DNA of 64,000 bases from Unio delphinus. Lineage: Eukaryota > Mollusca > Bivalvia > Unionida > Unionidae. The stretch is taken from positions 3,240,001-3,304,000 of the forward strand of contig JAQISU010000163.1 of assembly GCA_029339505.1 (NCBI GenBank), given 5' to 3'. The notes beneath the pieces are model-generated. The model made no database searches. It worked only from the letters and a program-made list of their open reading frames with translations, and was not told where the DNA came from. The position numbers and the translations under genes are program-made. Shown piece after piece: positions 50,501 through 54,532 of the stretch (the first letter of the stretch is position 1; each line of letters opens with the position of its first letter).

Positions 50501-50921
50501 GGATGGGCAACAAGTGGAGCCAACTTTGATACGAGAGACCATCATAAATGGCCCTGAGGCAAAAATATCAAATAAAACAGTGCCAAAAGATACCGTAGTT
50601 GATGAAGCTGAACAAAAAATTTCAAAATGTTTAGTTAGCCTGGATCAGAAAGAAAGACATAATAGTTTGGACAGCACAAGCAGTTCAAGTAGTATGGATT
50701 CTCAGCCAGAAGTGGTTTGGCTTAGAAGAGAGTCTGAGACTCAACCCACATCAAACACAGACAATGAAAGTATGCCTGGAAAGAAACCCCGGCCACCTCT
50801 ACCTCAGAGGCGGTCCAGTCTCTCTGAAAAATCGTCTTTTTTCTCAAAGAAAGACCAGTTAGAAGAATCTTCCGGTTTGAAATTGAATTGTAAAGATAAA
50901 AATAGCAAAGAAAAATTATGA
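2128..50921 (+). CDS. KIAA1217/SRCIN1-like: KIAA1217/SRCIN1-like adaptor protein gene, 3' part, 12 exons
   Basis: Joined exons: 2128-2577, 4411-4552, 8568-8682, 23253-23422, 29838-29876, 37730-37905, 38282-38400, 39103-39233, 39690-39765, 42342-42425, 47023-47170, 49203-50921. Every junction is GT-AG and the phases agree throughout, giving 1122 codons and a TGA. What is seen: a Tyr/Pro/Ser-rich start (SPYFVYEEAPPPKPVYDRS), a short helix resembling the family motif (MEAQLAHLAAWVQSAV), a Gln/Lys/Glu-rich coiled-coil centre, the conserved-looking FLKEEPEKLENCLKK block, and a Ser/Pro-rich tail with KKVPPPPPPRRSSR and KKPRPPLPQRRSS, which look like SH3 ligands. In vertebrates the family are cytoskeletal or junctional adaptors; p140Cap binds Src-pathway partners. 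Function here is inferred from family. The N-terminal part lies upstream of the window. Introns are swollen by minisatellites and one 11.9-kb viral element. Confidence 0.85.
2605..4025. repeat. AT-rich minisatellite, about 38-48-bp unit, over 30 copies
   Basis: Unit built on aattaaatgggtacttattt and catatggaatgttataata. Higher-order repetition is visible: the stretch from about 2790 recurs nearly identically from about 3050. It starts about 30 bp after the donor of exon 1. Confidence 0.93.
4030..4270 (+). mobile_element. SINE family B, copy lacking tRNA-like head
   Basis: Contains the core gactggtcggcctggtgtca followed by ggataatgtgactg and tail aagctacattaaattg, shared with copies at 27470-27805 and 32593-32899. 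The promoter region with A and B boxes is missing. Confidence 0.75.
4411..4552 (+). CDS. KIAA1217/SRCIN1-like: Host exon 2 (142 nt)
   Basis: The acceptor is tgaatttcag at 4401-4410 and the donor is gga|gtaagt. It enters in phase 0 and leaves one base over. The product is Pro/Gln/Ala-rich low-complexity sequence (VVPAQSAPPGAPPNMYIA). Confidence 0.8.
4645..4748. repeat. Minisatellite, about 30-bp unit, left part of a split array
   Basis: Copies of cagaattgtacagtgtcaaa and ctacagtatt. The array resumes at 5322 after a transposon insertion. Confidence 0.85.
4750..5320. mobile_element. Non-autonomous DNA transposon (571 bp), TA-flanked
   Basis: Left end gggcataaccgattagc and right end cggttatgccc are inverted; further inside gatttccgattc and gaatccgatttccgg also pair. 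TA flanks both ends (4748-4749, 5321-5322); ATT is an alternative 3-bp duplication. It interrupts the 30-bp minisatellite. No transposase is present. It contains a reverse copy of the 1110-1400 repeat, so three events are stacked. The superfamily is uncertain (Tc1/mariner-like by TA). Confidence 0.75.
4805..5006 (-). repeat. Second copy of the TC-microsatellite interspersed repeat
   Basis: It is the reverse complement of much of 1110-1400, with a much shorter microsatellite (about 20 bp of GA). It lies nested in the TA-flanked transposon. Confidence 0.75.
5322..5790. repeat. Minisatellite, about 30-bp unit, right part of split array
   Basis: Repeats of attcagaattgtatagtgtc and aaactacagt. 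It continues the array at 4645-4748. The overlapping open frames of about 100 codons are products of the repeat. Confidence 0.88.
5823..6348. repeat. Minisatellite, 45-bp unit, about 11.5 copies
   Basis: Near-identical copies of tgaatgctattataaccagt plus acttatatattttgacttgttctta, one with a deletion near 6160. A 15-codon period keeps a frame open; there is no splice or start context for a gene. Confidence 0.95.
6607..7423. mobile_element. Non-autonomous DNA transposon (817 bp), perfect 14-bp TIR
   Basis: Ends are catacatgccaacc (6607-6620) and its exact reverse complement (7410-7423). Both sides carry ctatact (6600-6606 and 7424-7430), a 7-bp target duplication. Subterminal attacgctttt/ggcgtaat motifs recur in both arms. 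No transposase ORF is present. An 8-bp duplication with one mismatch (hAT-like) is also possible; the superfamily is not assigned. Confidence 0.85.
7823..8165. repeat. Minisatellite, 42-bp unit, about 8 copies
   Basis: Copies of tacttacagctacaataagt plus atgtagatatcctctgtatgta. Confidence 0.95.
8568..8682 (+). CDS. KIAA1217/SRCIN1-like: Host exon 3 (115 nt)
   Basis: The acceptor is ttgatag at 8561-8567 and the donor is aag|gtatgc. It encodes a basic/Tyr segment (QRSLSYRVTPDREIYASLPP) followed by Thr/Pro. Its donor opens the 14.6-kb intron that holds the viral element. Confidence 0.82.
8932..9657 (+). repeat. Left terminal inverted repeat made of 75-bp units
   Basis: About 8 tandem copies of a 75-bp unit (gagagggtggacagaccgaa, actatttcaagcaaaccgaa and so on), one shortened near 9180, then a unique inner segment (caattcaggcagacat to cgttttggag) that is the inverted match of the right end. 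Each unit itself contains two gaaactatttcaa sub-repeats. The 25-codon period gives an open frame (9225-9659) that I do not regard as a gene. Confidence 0.93.
9667..11094 (-). pseudogene. Virion-type structural protein of element 1, broken
   Basis: Two open pieces (11094-10819 and 10026-9667) are joined by a stretch (10818-10027) in which recognisable protein-like sequence continues through several stops and no long frame. It starts MSIITMATLQELLQ; a middle motif SGSYQIEQINNELRRR near 10800-10750 and a C-terminus ending LRGEVLQISLFVKS look like a family found repeatedly in invertebrate Polinton-type elements. I infer a capsid-associated or fiber/penton-type role; no enzyme motif is visible. 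Its start overlaps the 3' end of the next gene upstream by about 100 nt in a different frame. Confidence 0.55.
10988..11545 (-). CDS. Two-helix membrane protein of element 1 (185 aa, intact)
   Basis: Intact ORF from ATG to stop. Residues about 1-40 are charged and probably coiled coil (YDQVREFQTKLKTLTEEYQV). Two long hydrophobic segments follow at about 45-95 (MYSLSGVITGAGIILSSVTM and ITVPICISVTTTIAGIILII), then a second helical region and a polar Asn/Ser-rich tail. I do not recognise a named family. Membrane proteins of this layout occur in Polinton-type elements, so a virion-membrane or host-membrane role is possible. It is the only long undisrupted ORF of the element. Confidence 0.6.
   Translation of the reverse strand: MATSQQYRYDQVREFQTKLKTLTEEYQVKIKKYQRRFSAVDVTMYSLSGVITGAGIILSSVTMIAPITVPICISVTTTIAGIILIITNNTSSCSQRKLQDYVIKFHIVSTAYSQLSSMISSSLDDTLISDKEFSAMVSVYDSTMSKLEKQHEYNNNGNIARTTSTNSGKHNTSENQHDINNLNES
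11612..12545 (-). pseudogene. Coiled-coil, fiber-like protein of element 1, frameshifted
   Basis: Three overlapping pieces (12489-12295, 12140-11745, 11842-11612) in different frames read as one protein. The N-terminal part has VFQDCQGKLITSN; the middle is a long heptad-rich helix (FATLQSRYEEHIKQFSTFRK, later IRKSIEEMKNTIEAIRDDAL); the end is beta-rich (FTITSTDNNLARVSVTWYV). Helical shaft plus C-terminal beta domain resembles viral attachment fibers, by inference only. Frameshifts near 12300 and 11830 and in-frame stops disable it. Confidence 0.5.
12596..13010 (-). pseudogene. Adenovirus-type cysteine protease (PRO) of element 1
   Basis: The open part (12928-12596, 110 aa) has the family's order of active-site elements: GSHWIAYAID (catalytic His), VYFNSYGLAPP (Asp/Asn region) and PPICGIEVLN (Cys). 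These match the Ulp1/adenain-like proteases used for capsid maturation by adenoviruses, Polintons and adintoviruses. The N-terminal piece (about 13010-12930, with YFDVLDAAKKLAM) is in another frame, so a frameshift near 12930 separates it. It lies directly after the pX-like gene, the usual cluster of late genes. Confidence 0.75.
13050..13506 (-). pseudogene. Adenovirus pX-like / minor virion protein of element 1
   Basis: The open part 13380-13081 (99 aa) follows a short upstream piece (VSVTLTPGQIKKLQSE) in a related frame with stops at about 13430. Repeated short motifs (LTPGQIKKL, LTACHIKHF, LSVAAIKNM) precede a hydrophobic helix (FPLLAALTALIAAVAPVVAK), a Gly/Ala stretch and a basic SGYKKKR end. 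This layout is typical of the pX-like core/membrane-active proteins reported in adintoviruses and Polintons. The role in virion core or membrane disruption is inferred from those relatives. Confidence 0.6.
13508..14050 (-). pseudogene. Capsid-type protein fragment of element 1 (C-terminal)
   Basis: The open frame 13808-13518 encodes 96 residues with a beta-rich character (DFKNLYPIYYFSLEHLDL, SVVDIHFRARVTRLPV, AVAVILSDKSMLLEGV). It resembles the C-terminal ends of virion proteins in related elements; I cannot say whether major capsid or penton. Upstream (13809-14050) the frame is broken and includes a duplicated stretch (tccatttca...cccacatgagtta, about 13935-14035). No full-length double-jelly-roll capsid gene is visible, so much of it has probably been deleted. 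Confidence 0.45.
13935..14036. repeat. Short duplication inside the capsid-type fragment
   Basis: About 48 bp containing acaagcccacatgagttatc and cgtaactccatttca occurs twice in a row with few differences. This is a local duplication after inactivation or a deletion scar. Confidence 0.8.
14055..14545 (-). pseudogene. HNH endonuclease (homing type) of element 1
   Basis: Starts at ATG 14545. Seen: RHRGLKKPVGFVNN, then LNHRITYECFHG and INHIDSNPKNNSLSNL, which carry the His, Asn and second His-type spacing of HNH nucleases (N-H-I-D...N-P-x-N-N-x-x-x-N-L). A second frame continues with a NUMOD-like repeat (FNTATNKEREFKS...) to a stop at 14055. One internal stop and one frameshift are present. Such genes are often selfish passengers in large DNA viruses, so this may be an invader of the element and not a core gene. 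Confidence 0.65.
14569..14930 (-). pseudogene. Cys-rich zinc-binding-like ORF remnant
   Basis: Reverse-strand translation shows repeated cysteine pairs (CHKSCRNEFCGYH-like, CGVGVRGKSQLCLNCGGK) broken by stops. I do not recognise the family. It ends just before the HNH gene and starts opposite the replication gene, so the region 14930-14962 would be a divergent promoter. Confidence 0.4.
14962..18377 (+). pseudogene. Replication gene: family B DNA polymerase + SF1 helicase + HNH-like module
   Basis: Starts MEEFERLSKITPWKNVEFN. Polymerase: motif A-like SVDMIACYPG near 16150-16180, motif B-like RRIIGKFTQGG at 16620, motif C STDSFYI at 16918-16940. Helicase: Walker A NGCGGTGKT near 17150, Walker B VIIWDEI near 17350, motif VI-like LVYLAVSRV near 18015. 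End: CASCNRMCLC, FTVDRK and NRRRGAS (18225-18374), a treble-clef HNH-like module. All lie on one strand in this order over 3.4 kb, so I infer one original protein of about 1,100 residues. Long open pieces are 16382-16945, 16958-17197, 17247-17717 and 17714-17920; many stops lie between, and the exonuclease region is badly decayed. Confidence 0.8.
18370..19328 (-). pseudogene. rve-type integrase (INT) of element 1
   Basis: N-terminal piece 19328-19095 (MESIYYSPRAYW, then ISKLASAARVKNTTAADWLSKQ and FDVSVVNEVHQADI) is typical of the transposon-derived F54H12.3-like integrase family. The core continues with VDPGKKFQG (second Asp region, about 18920) and HRDQAIV (about 18850), after which the codon expected for the catalytic Glu is a stop. 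The C-terminal piece 18630-18370 (TDPIWSVTAHKISSTTRSMG, CEQLQVIPEDTQLPPHG) fits the SH3-like tail. It converges with the replication gene, overlapping by 8 bp at the stops. Function in Polintons: genome integration. Inactive here. Confidence 0.85.
19315..19842 (-). pseudogene. Zinc-ribbon + parvovirus-type phospholipase A2 protein of element 1
   Basis: Starts at ATG 19842 with a CxxC...CxxC ribbon (IYCVKCKKRT, TCVQCGTKK). One in-frame TGA (19672-19674) follows, then the frame stays open to a stop at 19315. The second part has the calcium loop YRGPGTRL and catalytic helix DKACHAHDVAH, the two hallmarks of the PLA2 domain of parvovirus VP1 and of some Polinton/adintovirus proteins; there it helps virions breach endosomal membranes. 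The family's HD dyad is present. The stop codon lies 14 nt inside the integrase start, as in a compact operon-like cluster. Confidence 0.75.
19860..20503 (+). pseudogene. A32-like packaging ATPase of element 1
   Basis: ATG at 19860, then a frameshift in an A-run near 19885. Walker A region IIIGPFRSGKAQLL (19942-19980) has Ala where Thr/Ser is usual after GK. Walker B NLVVYDDVMLG lies near 20165-20195. After a further frameshift the C-terminal piece 20300-20503 reads FNGVDTHTLQNIWQTWCSGD to a stop three bases before the right TIR. FtsK/HerA-type ATPases of this class package DNA into capsids of Polintons and large DNA viruses. It diverges from the PLA2 gene, with only 17 bp between start codons. 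Confidence 0.8.
20506..20846 (-). repeat. Right terminal inverted repeat, 3 units
   Basis: Inverse of the left TIR: inner unique part (ccaaaacgcaatcagtgttg) followed by only three 75-bp units. The total is 341 bp against 726 bp on the left, so the arms have changed copy number independently. Confidence 0.93.
21385..21627 (-). mobile_element. SINE family A, reverse copy
   Basis: On the - strand it reads gtccaagtggtctaaagc (A-box-like), gggttcgagtct (B box) and ends gccatgtatagcctat... ggcgttaaaccctacaac. It is a tRNA-derived head with a family-specific body, shared with 21779-22003, 44438-44690 and 62003-62235. Confidence 0.82.
21779..22003 (+). mobile_element. SINE family A, forward copy
   Basis: Contains ggcctcgagtggtctaaagc, a mutated B box, gccatgtatcgcctat and the tail gacattaaaaaatacaacaa. 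It faces the copy at 21385-21627 at a distance of about 150 bp. Confidence 0.8.
22740..23235. repeat. T-rich minisatellite (tttttaccaataaaattctcatg), about 19 copies
   Basis: About 24-bp unit; nearly every copy contains AATAAA. It ends about 15 bp before the acceptor of exon 4, so its T-runs merge with the polypyrimidine tract. Confidence 0.95.
23253..23422 (+). CDS. KIAA1217/SRCIN1-like: Host exon 4 (170 nt), family helix motif
   Basis: The acceptor is tcttctctcag and the donor is agta|gtaagt. It encodes a short amphipathic helix (RINKMEAQLAHLAAWVQSAV) resembling the conserved MEkQia-LtglVQ-al block of KIAA1217/SRCIN1 (family knowledge), then a Ser/Thr-rich linker. The acceptor lies directly downstream of a T-rich minisatellite. 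Confidence 0.85.
24340..25712. repeat. Minisatellite, 30-bp unit, about 45 copies
   Basis: Unit is catttgactgtaacaaactc plus ttgtggcata. The 10-codon period produces many open frames on both strands, the longest 269 codons; none has gene context. Confidence 0.96.
26622..26665. repeat. GT microsatellite followed by CA tract
   Basis: About 28 bp of GT then acatacacacacat. Confidence 0.95.
27470..27805 (+). mobile_element. SINE family B, near full-length
   Basis: The head ends with gttgtgagttcgatcccca (B box). The core gactggtcggcctggtgtca / ggataatgtgactgggtggg and tail aagctacgttaataaattct match copies at 4030 and 32593. The 5' head is diverged at the A box. Confidence 0.83.
27840..28270. 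repeat. Diverged tandem repeat, about 115-bp unit, about 4 copies
   Basis: Recurring order: tcctaaataaa, then a gtgcc-like motif, then atatgg-c-gcc, then agc-atcttaaaaatct. Confidence 0.55.
28275..28385. repeat. Minisatellite, about 22-bp unit, 5 copies
   Basis: Copies of acatctgacatccactatgc tt. Confidence 0.9.
29838..29876 (+). CDS. KIAA1217/SRCIN1-like: Host exon 5, 39-nt microexon
   Basis: The acceptor is cttctcttgcag and the donor is aaag|gtatc. It encodes 13 residues (SLETEASDSIPAK) and is a multiple of three, so skipping keeps the frame. It sits alone between introns of 6.4 kb and 7.9 kb. Its phases fit both neighbours, which supports it as real, but no transcript evidence is available. 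Confidence 0.65.
31375..31910. repeat. Minisatellite, about 29-bp unit, about 17 copies
   Basis: Unit actgatgaacctgcctaat plus a variable spacer ending tatatc. Confidence 0.9.
31915..32265. repeat. Minisatellite, about 41-bp unit, about 8 copies
   Basis: Unit gacctttgcttgacccctca plus tgaatactttaatatctgaat. It directly abuts the preceding array. Confidence 0.9.
32593..32899 (-). mobile_element. SINE family B, full-length reverse copy
   Basis: On the - strand: ggtggcctagtaattagagc (A box), gggttcgatccc (B box), core gactggtcggcctggtgtca, tail with aaattgttaaagc. This is the best-preserved copy and shows the tRNA origin clearly. Confidence 0.87.
33365..33544. mobile_element. MITE, about 180 bp, pogo/Tigger-like ends
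   Basis: Left cagtaaaacctgtcttgaga gaccac and right ggtggtctttcaagaagtgagttttgatactg form imperfect inverted repeats beginning CAGTA. TA precedes the left end; the right flank lacks a clear TA. Internal direct repeats of ttgagagacca are present. Confidence 0.6.
33610..33905. repeat. Minisatellite, about 42-bp unit, about 6-7 copies
   Basis: Unit catctggccatggcaacatt plus gaaatattttatttaaacaaat. Confidence 0.9.
33895..34045. repeat. Tandem duplication, about 79-bp unit, 2 copies
   Basis: Two copies of acagatcatc..ttttgtgag, gtatttcatgagatgtgtta and tgttctatatcaattcagatg. Confidence 0.85.
34300..35390. repeat. Minisatellite, 51-bp unit, about 21 copies
   Basis: Unit catgttaattactcctaaca aactgcatagac plus acggatcttctgaagcaat. 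The 17-codon period keeps frames open on both strands (up to 198 codons on -). Confidence 0.97.
35440..35560. repeat. Minisatellite, about 26-30-bp unit, 4-5 copies
   Basis: Unit cctgtcattgccaattgacc tctata. Confidence 0.88.
35625..36700. repeat. Minisatellite, about 28-bp unit, about 37 copies
   Basis: Unit ctgatacacaattgtagact aaattttc; variants in the right third (catgatacataatttgtag) form a separate subfamily. Confidence 0.96.
37020..37255. repeat. Tandem repeat, about 84-bp unit, 3 copies
   Basis: Unit includes gttgccatggtgagtatcat, aaagaggaagtacttttaca and gataataattgcatgcttta. Confidence 0.92.
37335..37730. repeat. 40-bp minisatellite carrying the exon 6 splice acceptor, about 10 copies
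   Basis: Unit gcctaacaatgactaaatgc plus agtcttgtcatttattgcag. Each unit ends with a plausible 3' splice site identical to the one used by exon 6 at 37730. The first bases of exon 6 (gcctaaca) are also part of the unit. Confidence 0.95.
37730..37905 (+). CDS. KIAA1217/SRCIN1-like: Host exon 6 (176 nt), coiled coil
   Basis: It starts at the last copy of a tandem array whose unit ends catttattgcag; the donor is ataaaa|gtatat. The helical product (ITQDMKTSILAIKNQADLLR, then FDLKNLRRLQQINKES) resembles the central coiled coil of the family. Confidence 0.87.
38282..38400 (+). CDS. KIAA1217/SRCIN1-like: Host exon 7 (119 nt), coiled coil
   Basis: The acceptor is aatattatag and the donor is ctcat|gtaagt. 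The product is charged and helical (RQERASLDEAYQQYMEDKNR), continuing the coiled coil of exon 6. Confidence 0.86.
39103..39233 (+). CDS. KIAA1217/SRCIN1-like: Host exon 8 (131 nt), coiled coil
   Basis: The acceptor is attttatag and the donor is gaaaa|gtatgc. The helical product (DLEASVEELRNDVLSRQCRV, then NMSDVEGMALVLSNVAKKV) fits the family block that links two coiled coils. Confidence 0.87.
39690..39765 (+). CDS. KIAA1217/SRCIN1-like: Host exon 9 (76 nt)
   Basis: The acceptor is tttcttgcag and the donor is agaaaa|gtttgt, a weaker GTTTG donor. The product is FPALQERMKLIMAGEMEIVV, matching a conserved stretch before the FLKEEP block. A 1.7-kb minisatellite begins only about 65 bp after the donor. 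Confidence 0.83.
39830..41520. repeat. Minisatellite, 33-bp unit, about 50 copies
   Basis: Unit actgataaacaagtacctga gactatcaattcc, with a gattTgact variant forming a higher-order pattern after 40940. The 11-codon period gives long frames on both strands (226 codons on -). Diverged copies run on to about 41840. Confidence 0.97.
41530..42130. other. Diverged tail of the 33-bp array and plain intron
   Basis: Up to about 41840 weakly similar units (gactaac-a-tct-ct-a-a-aca) can be seen; beyond that two short caaggcaact repeats (41980-42040). No gene. Confidence 0.5.
42342..42425 (+). CDS. KIAA1217/SRCIN1-like: Host exon 10 (84 nt), FLKEEP block
   Basis: The acceptor is atttcatag and the donor is aaaag|gtaac. 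The product (FLKEEPEKLENCLKKCKKLT) is the most recognisable KIAA1217/SRCIN1 signature in the window. Confidence 0.88.
42640..44225. repeat. C/T-rich minisatellite, about 60-bp unit, about 25 copies
   Basis: Unit built from catcccatttcatttctgtc, catccatctatcccattcta and tcttgtctgtcaatcc. The + strand is strongly pyrimidine-biased. All three forward frames stay open for 200-490 codons; these are repeat artefacts. Confidence 0.97.
44438..44690 (+). mobile_element. SINE family A, near full-length
   Basis: Head gagtggccaagtggtctaaa gc (A box), gtgggttcgagtct (B box), body ggttcttcctccaccaataa, gccatgtatagcctat and tail ggcgttaaaccctacaacag. Confidence 0.87.
45885..46160 (-). pseudogene. piggyBac transposase, N-terminal remnant
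   Basis: Reverse-strand translation from an ATG near 46155 gives an acidic N-terminus (MMAEARVVFDSGEGENKEFL), then after stops a piece with DWSDRLLSIQINDFSGMNPG, resembling the W...dF.G..GP segment before the piggyBac DDE domain. No DDE domain follows, so an internal deletion is likely. The + strand frame 45853-46230 is its shadow. Confidence 0.55.
46255..46345 (-). promoter_or_regulatory. Paired CCAAT boxes upstream of the piggyBac remnant
   Basis: On the - strand gattggttac (about 46300) and agccaatcag (about 46265) lie 100-150 bp before the transposase start; on the two strands these are CCAAT-box-like sites. Promoter role is inferred from position only. Confidence 0.3.
47023..47170 (+). 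CDS. KIAA1217/SRCIN1-like: Host exon 11 (148 nt)
   Basis: The acceptor is ttctttttcag and the donor is cttgag|gtataa. It encodes LASVQEHRPPQMLSLPSKG and an acidic helical end. The phase follows exon 10 only if the AG at 42424-42425 is joined to the first A here, which it is. Confidence 0.85.
47171..49202 (+). other. Host intron 11
   Basis: About 2 kb of AT-rich sequence without tandem arrays, SINEs or ORFs that I can support. Confidence 0.7.
49203..50921 (+). CDS. KIAA1217/SRCIN1-like: Host exon 12, terminal coding exon (1719 nt)
   Basis: The acceptor is gttaatttatag; the frame is open for 572 codons to TGA at 50919-50921. It begins with a basic helix (AADASRQRKKKITTQQEALR), then a long Ser/Thr/Pro-rich disordered region, with proline clusters near 50185 (VPPPPPPRRSSR) and 50785 (KKPRPPLPQRRSS). 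A long C-terminal exon with SH3-ligand-like prolines fits the family. It ends in an acidic/lysine-rich tail. Confidence 0.88.
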   Translation, partial: AADASRQRKKKITTQQEALRFGKTLEMASKALKPATSTATSTHTSTGMITSSPNQSSQGIKVTSSSAVVASESSSIISFSEPISTSTPKAVTQAFSLPVSSPSPSSISPSKPYPIVSLIRAVSPRRDIKRSSLPLTDNVEKMSSSVKPCVSKEILDSSSKNQTNTSEAKMSLQTTATNGTSESSKEISDNLAQGLIIKKNMARAAFFSSLSSSHPGSTSSSKNTRDVPSSVSPEEKIGFSPEMSPISPNKTSFRQISSITKPSDLKVAPLSSISFHTKPSPSSPTEPESRSSFTGIPKPSTPTKPKCTALPDDLSKSSSSQLGARPKKVPPPPPPRRSSRHTSVTGSNVSIINGDLGAQSTQSMEDSMKKDTTDSDKEENTVSKSLLETETISKVNSHENKTSVYPSPDIKALDDSSEKLARFSKDVDLGLNGDGQQVEPTLIRETIINGPEAKISNKTVPKDTVVDEAEQKISKCLVSLDQKERHNSLDSTSSSSSMDSQPEVVWLRRESETQPTSNTDNESMPGKKPRPPLPQRRSSLSEKSSFFSKKDQLEESSGLKLNCKDKNSKEKL

Positions 50922-51999
50922 CACAAGAATTCATAACATAAAATGTGGACACTGACTTTCAAACTAAAATATAAATTATTATCTATATTTGGATTGTCAG
51001 ATTAAGTTTTTACCGAGTGGCATTTAGTAAACAGGTGCAATGTTTGTAAGTTTAAAAAAAGTTTATTCCACATCATTGTAACGTATGTACCAGGTACTGT
51101 TGTCTGACTGTATCTGACAGAAATTATCATCTGAGAGCACGTCTTCATTCCAGCATGCTTCATGGAAAGAAAGTAGCTATAATTTTGCTTTGTTGGATTA
51201 CTTACTGGAGGGGGAGAGAGAGTTGATGTTCTTAGTTTCAGTGATACACAGGATTGGTTGTATCATTCTATAACGTCTTTCTCCAGAACACGCTGAGGCA
51301 AACAACCTTGGCTGACCTTGGTGGATTTTAAATCCACGACCTTGGATTGCAAGTCCAACATGATCATGTGGGATACCTTAGCTCCCATGGTGATATGAAT
51401 ACAGAACTTATAAGAGCTGACAGAATGGTGGGTCTGGACTCTTCAAGCAAATAGTATCATGGAAGATGGCTGTTGCTTGTAACTCATTCTTATGCTACCT
51501 TGGGTTGTGATCTTTTCCAGTAACAGTCCAATTATTTGTTGATATTCATGTACTGAATTACTTGTATTGCCTCAATTGAAACCCATCTAAAATGTAATGA
51601 TTTGCATGACACCATACCTGCTTAGTGTTTTGTTACCTTTGAGAAAGAGAGCTAGTTTTTCCAGTATTAATTAGCCTGGGTGACTTGACCCACTTTGACT
51701 TTCATTGCTGTGCAAAATGCAAAAGCAAACCAGAACCAGTAGAAAAATCAAACAAAACAGTGAAAATATGTGCACCCAATTTTTTAGTGCTAAATTGTTT
51801 TGTAAGTGTTGACAAAGTTAAAATTAATTAATGAAAACAAGGCATGCCAATTATTACCATAAATGTTATTCAAAGTAAATATGTTATCGATAAGCAAAGA
51901 AGATTATAACAAAATGTAATTGCTCTGTTTGAAGATGAAGTTTGGGTAGGCATAGAATAAGTATGTATAATATATAATTATCTGCATTGTCAGTGAGCA

Positions 52000-52262
52000 G
52001 ACAGATTAAAAGAATGTTTCTACACACAATGGGCCTAGTTGTCAGTGTGGGCAGGCAGAACATAATGATTTATTTGCACATGACAGGAGCTAGTTGTCAG
52101 TGTGGACAGGAAGATAAAAAGGATGTTTTTACACACAGCGGGCCTAGTTGTCAGTGTGGGTAGGCAGATTAAAAGGATGTTTCTACACACAATGGGCCTA
52201 GTTTTGTAGGCAAGCAGAACATAATGATGTATATATACACACTATGGAGGCCTAGTTGTCAG
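52000..52262. repeat. Tandem repeat, about 60-bp unit, about 4 copies
   Basis: Copies of agattaaaagaatgtttcta, cacacaatgggcctagttgt and cagtgtgggcagg. Confidence 0.88.
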
Positions 52263-52744
52263 CATAGTCATTATTTTAATGAATTTTATCCCCATCAAAT
52301 TTTACCCCCTTCACAAATGCTATTATTTGATCCAAGTCTTACTAGAATGACCCTTAAATTATGGATTTAAGGATTAAAAGCAAAACAAAGTCAGATACAG
52401 TTGTTGTGGCTAAATCTTGTTTTGTCTAGAACCATAGTATATTTAATAGAGTTGATCAGGTGTATCGACTATTTTTACATTGAGTACCTTTGATGTTTTA
52501 AACTGTTTTTTTATAAAGCTTAAAAATCCAGCCTATAAATACAAACAAAAATATTCAGTAACTTTGGGAAAAAGCAGTTAAGGCAACAGTTATATTTATT
52601 GGATACAATGCTGTATTGATTTTTGAGTACGTCTCCTGGTGGGAGAGATGATAGTTGTCACTACATGAATTTGAAGGAAAAACTCAAAGATTATGTTGAA
52701 AAGGTTTTGTTAGCGTTCGCTGATCTGCAGCTACTAGCTGTGTA

Positions 52745-53095
52745 ACTACATACTGTTTTGAATGTGATAACAGGTGACCACAGTGTTGTGCTGAATGTGA
52801 TAGCTAGATGACCACACTGTGTAATGTTGAATGTGGTAGCTAGATGACCACACTGTGTAATGTTGAATGTGGTAGCTAGATGACCACACTGTGTAATGTT
52901 GAATGTGGTAGCTAGATGACCACAAAGTGTAATGTTGAATGTGGTAGCTAGATGACCACACTGTGTAATGTTGAATGTGGTAGCTAGATGACCACAAAGT
53001 GTAATGTTGAATGTGGTAGCTAGATGACCACACAATGTTATGTTGAATGTGGTAGCCAGATGACCACACAGTGTTATGTTGAATGTGGTAACCAA
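52745..53095. repeat. Minisatellite, 36-bp unit, about 9 copies
   Basis: Unit atgttgaatgtggtagctag atgaccacactgtgta; the 12-codon period gives open frames on the - strand. Confidence 0.96.
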
Positions 53096-53194
53096 AGTTC
53101 AAAGGATCCCACCAAAGTTCAAAATGTCCTATATGGATTTTCAAAATATTCAGAACATTTAATCAATTAAAAGCACTAATCACATCCTACATAC

Positions 53195-53530
53195 CTTAAA
53201 TTGGTGAGAGATGATGATATCGCATGATACAGTCTTTAAGTCAGTGAGAGTTGAAGAACTCGCTATACAGTCCTTATATCAATGAGAGCTGGAGATGTGA
53301 CATACCCTACAGACCTTAAGTAGATGAGAGATGAAGATGTCACATGCTAAAGTCCTTAAATCTCCAAGAGATGAAGATATCACATGCTAAAGTCATTAAA
53401 TCTCCAAGAGATGAAGATATCACATGCTAAAGTCATTAAATCTCCAAGAGTTGAAGATCGGACACCATACAATCCTTAAACCAGTGAGAGTTGGAGATAT
53501 GACGCACCCTACAGTTCTTGAATCAATGCA
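53195..53530. repeat. Diverged minisatellite, about 41-bp unit, about 8 copies
   Basis: Unit gagagatgaagatatcacat gctaaagtccttaaatctcca. Confidence 0.85.
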
Positions 53531-54471
53531 AGTCATGTACACTTGTGTGGGTATTGATATAGATTATTTTAGGAATTGGTTAATTATGCAGGGATTAACT
53601 GAAATCAAGCAAATCTTTTGCAGTGGGATAACTGGAATGAAGCAAAAAATTATCTGTAAGTAGGGTTGAACTTGGGTCAGGTGTTGATTTAGGTACAAAA
53701 TATGCACTGCATATGAAGCATTTGTTTTTTTGTTTAATTTTCATGACTGAGTCAATTAAGATTGATTTTACTTTAAGTCTTAAAAGAATGAGAAAGAATA
53801 TTTATGTTATGTGTAGTTATTGTTTAAGAATTGTCAAAACAAAGTTACCATATCAGTAGTCACACAATGTTTTCCAAATATATTTGGTAATTGTAACAAT
53901 GGGAACTTACAATCTTTCCTAAAACAATATTTGTTTTCTCTAAATTTAATGTTCCTCTGTGCCAATGGATTGTATATTCATTGCTCAAATGAAACATGAT
54001 TCAGAGATATATTTGATTTCTGATATAATACAGATTTTATGGTGCTTAGTAATAATACTTGATCATCAGTGTATACATACTGCATATGCAAGATAATAGA
54101 ACTACCTCAGTTTGTTAACATGCTTTGCCAAATGCTAAGGGAAGTGTGAATCCTATTTTAAAAAGATTTGTTCTGGTATCATTAAATCAGTGATGTTATT
54201 GGAGTTGGAAGATCTTTGCATATAAGGAAGAATCATTAACTGTAAACCCTGTCTTGGCAGGATGAGCATTTGTATTAATATTGCTATGATTTGAGTTAAA
54301 TATTGATCTCTTTCGATTTAAATTTGTTTCATGGTAGAATGTTAATTATCTTGAATTTTCTGTTTATTTCGTATAAACATTATACTGTGAGAAAACTGTA
54401 ATAAAACTGTTATGAAAGTGCATATATTTAATTCAGTTACTGTGCAATGCCCTTTTAATAAGTTCCAAATT

Positions 54472-54484
54472 ATTATTATTATAA

Positions 54485-54532
<48 letters not shown>
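54472..54532. repeat. TTA trinucleotide microsatellite
   Basis: About 18 copies of TTA/ATT. Its reverse strand reads as poly-Asn in an open frame (54746-54342) that I do not call a gene. Confidence 0.97.
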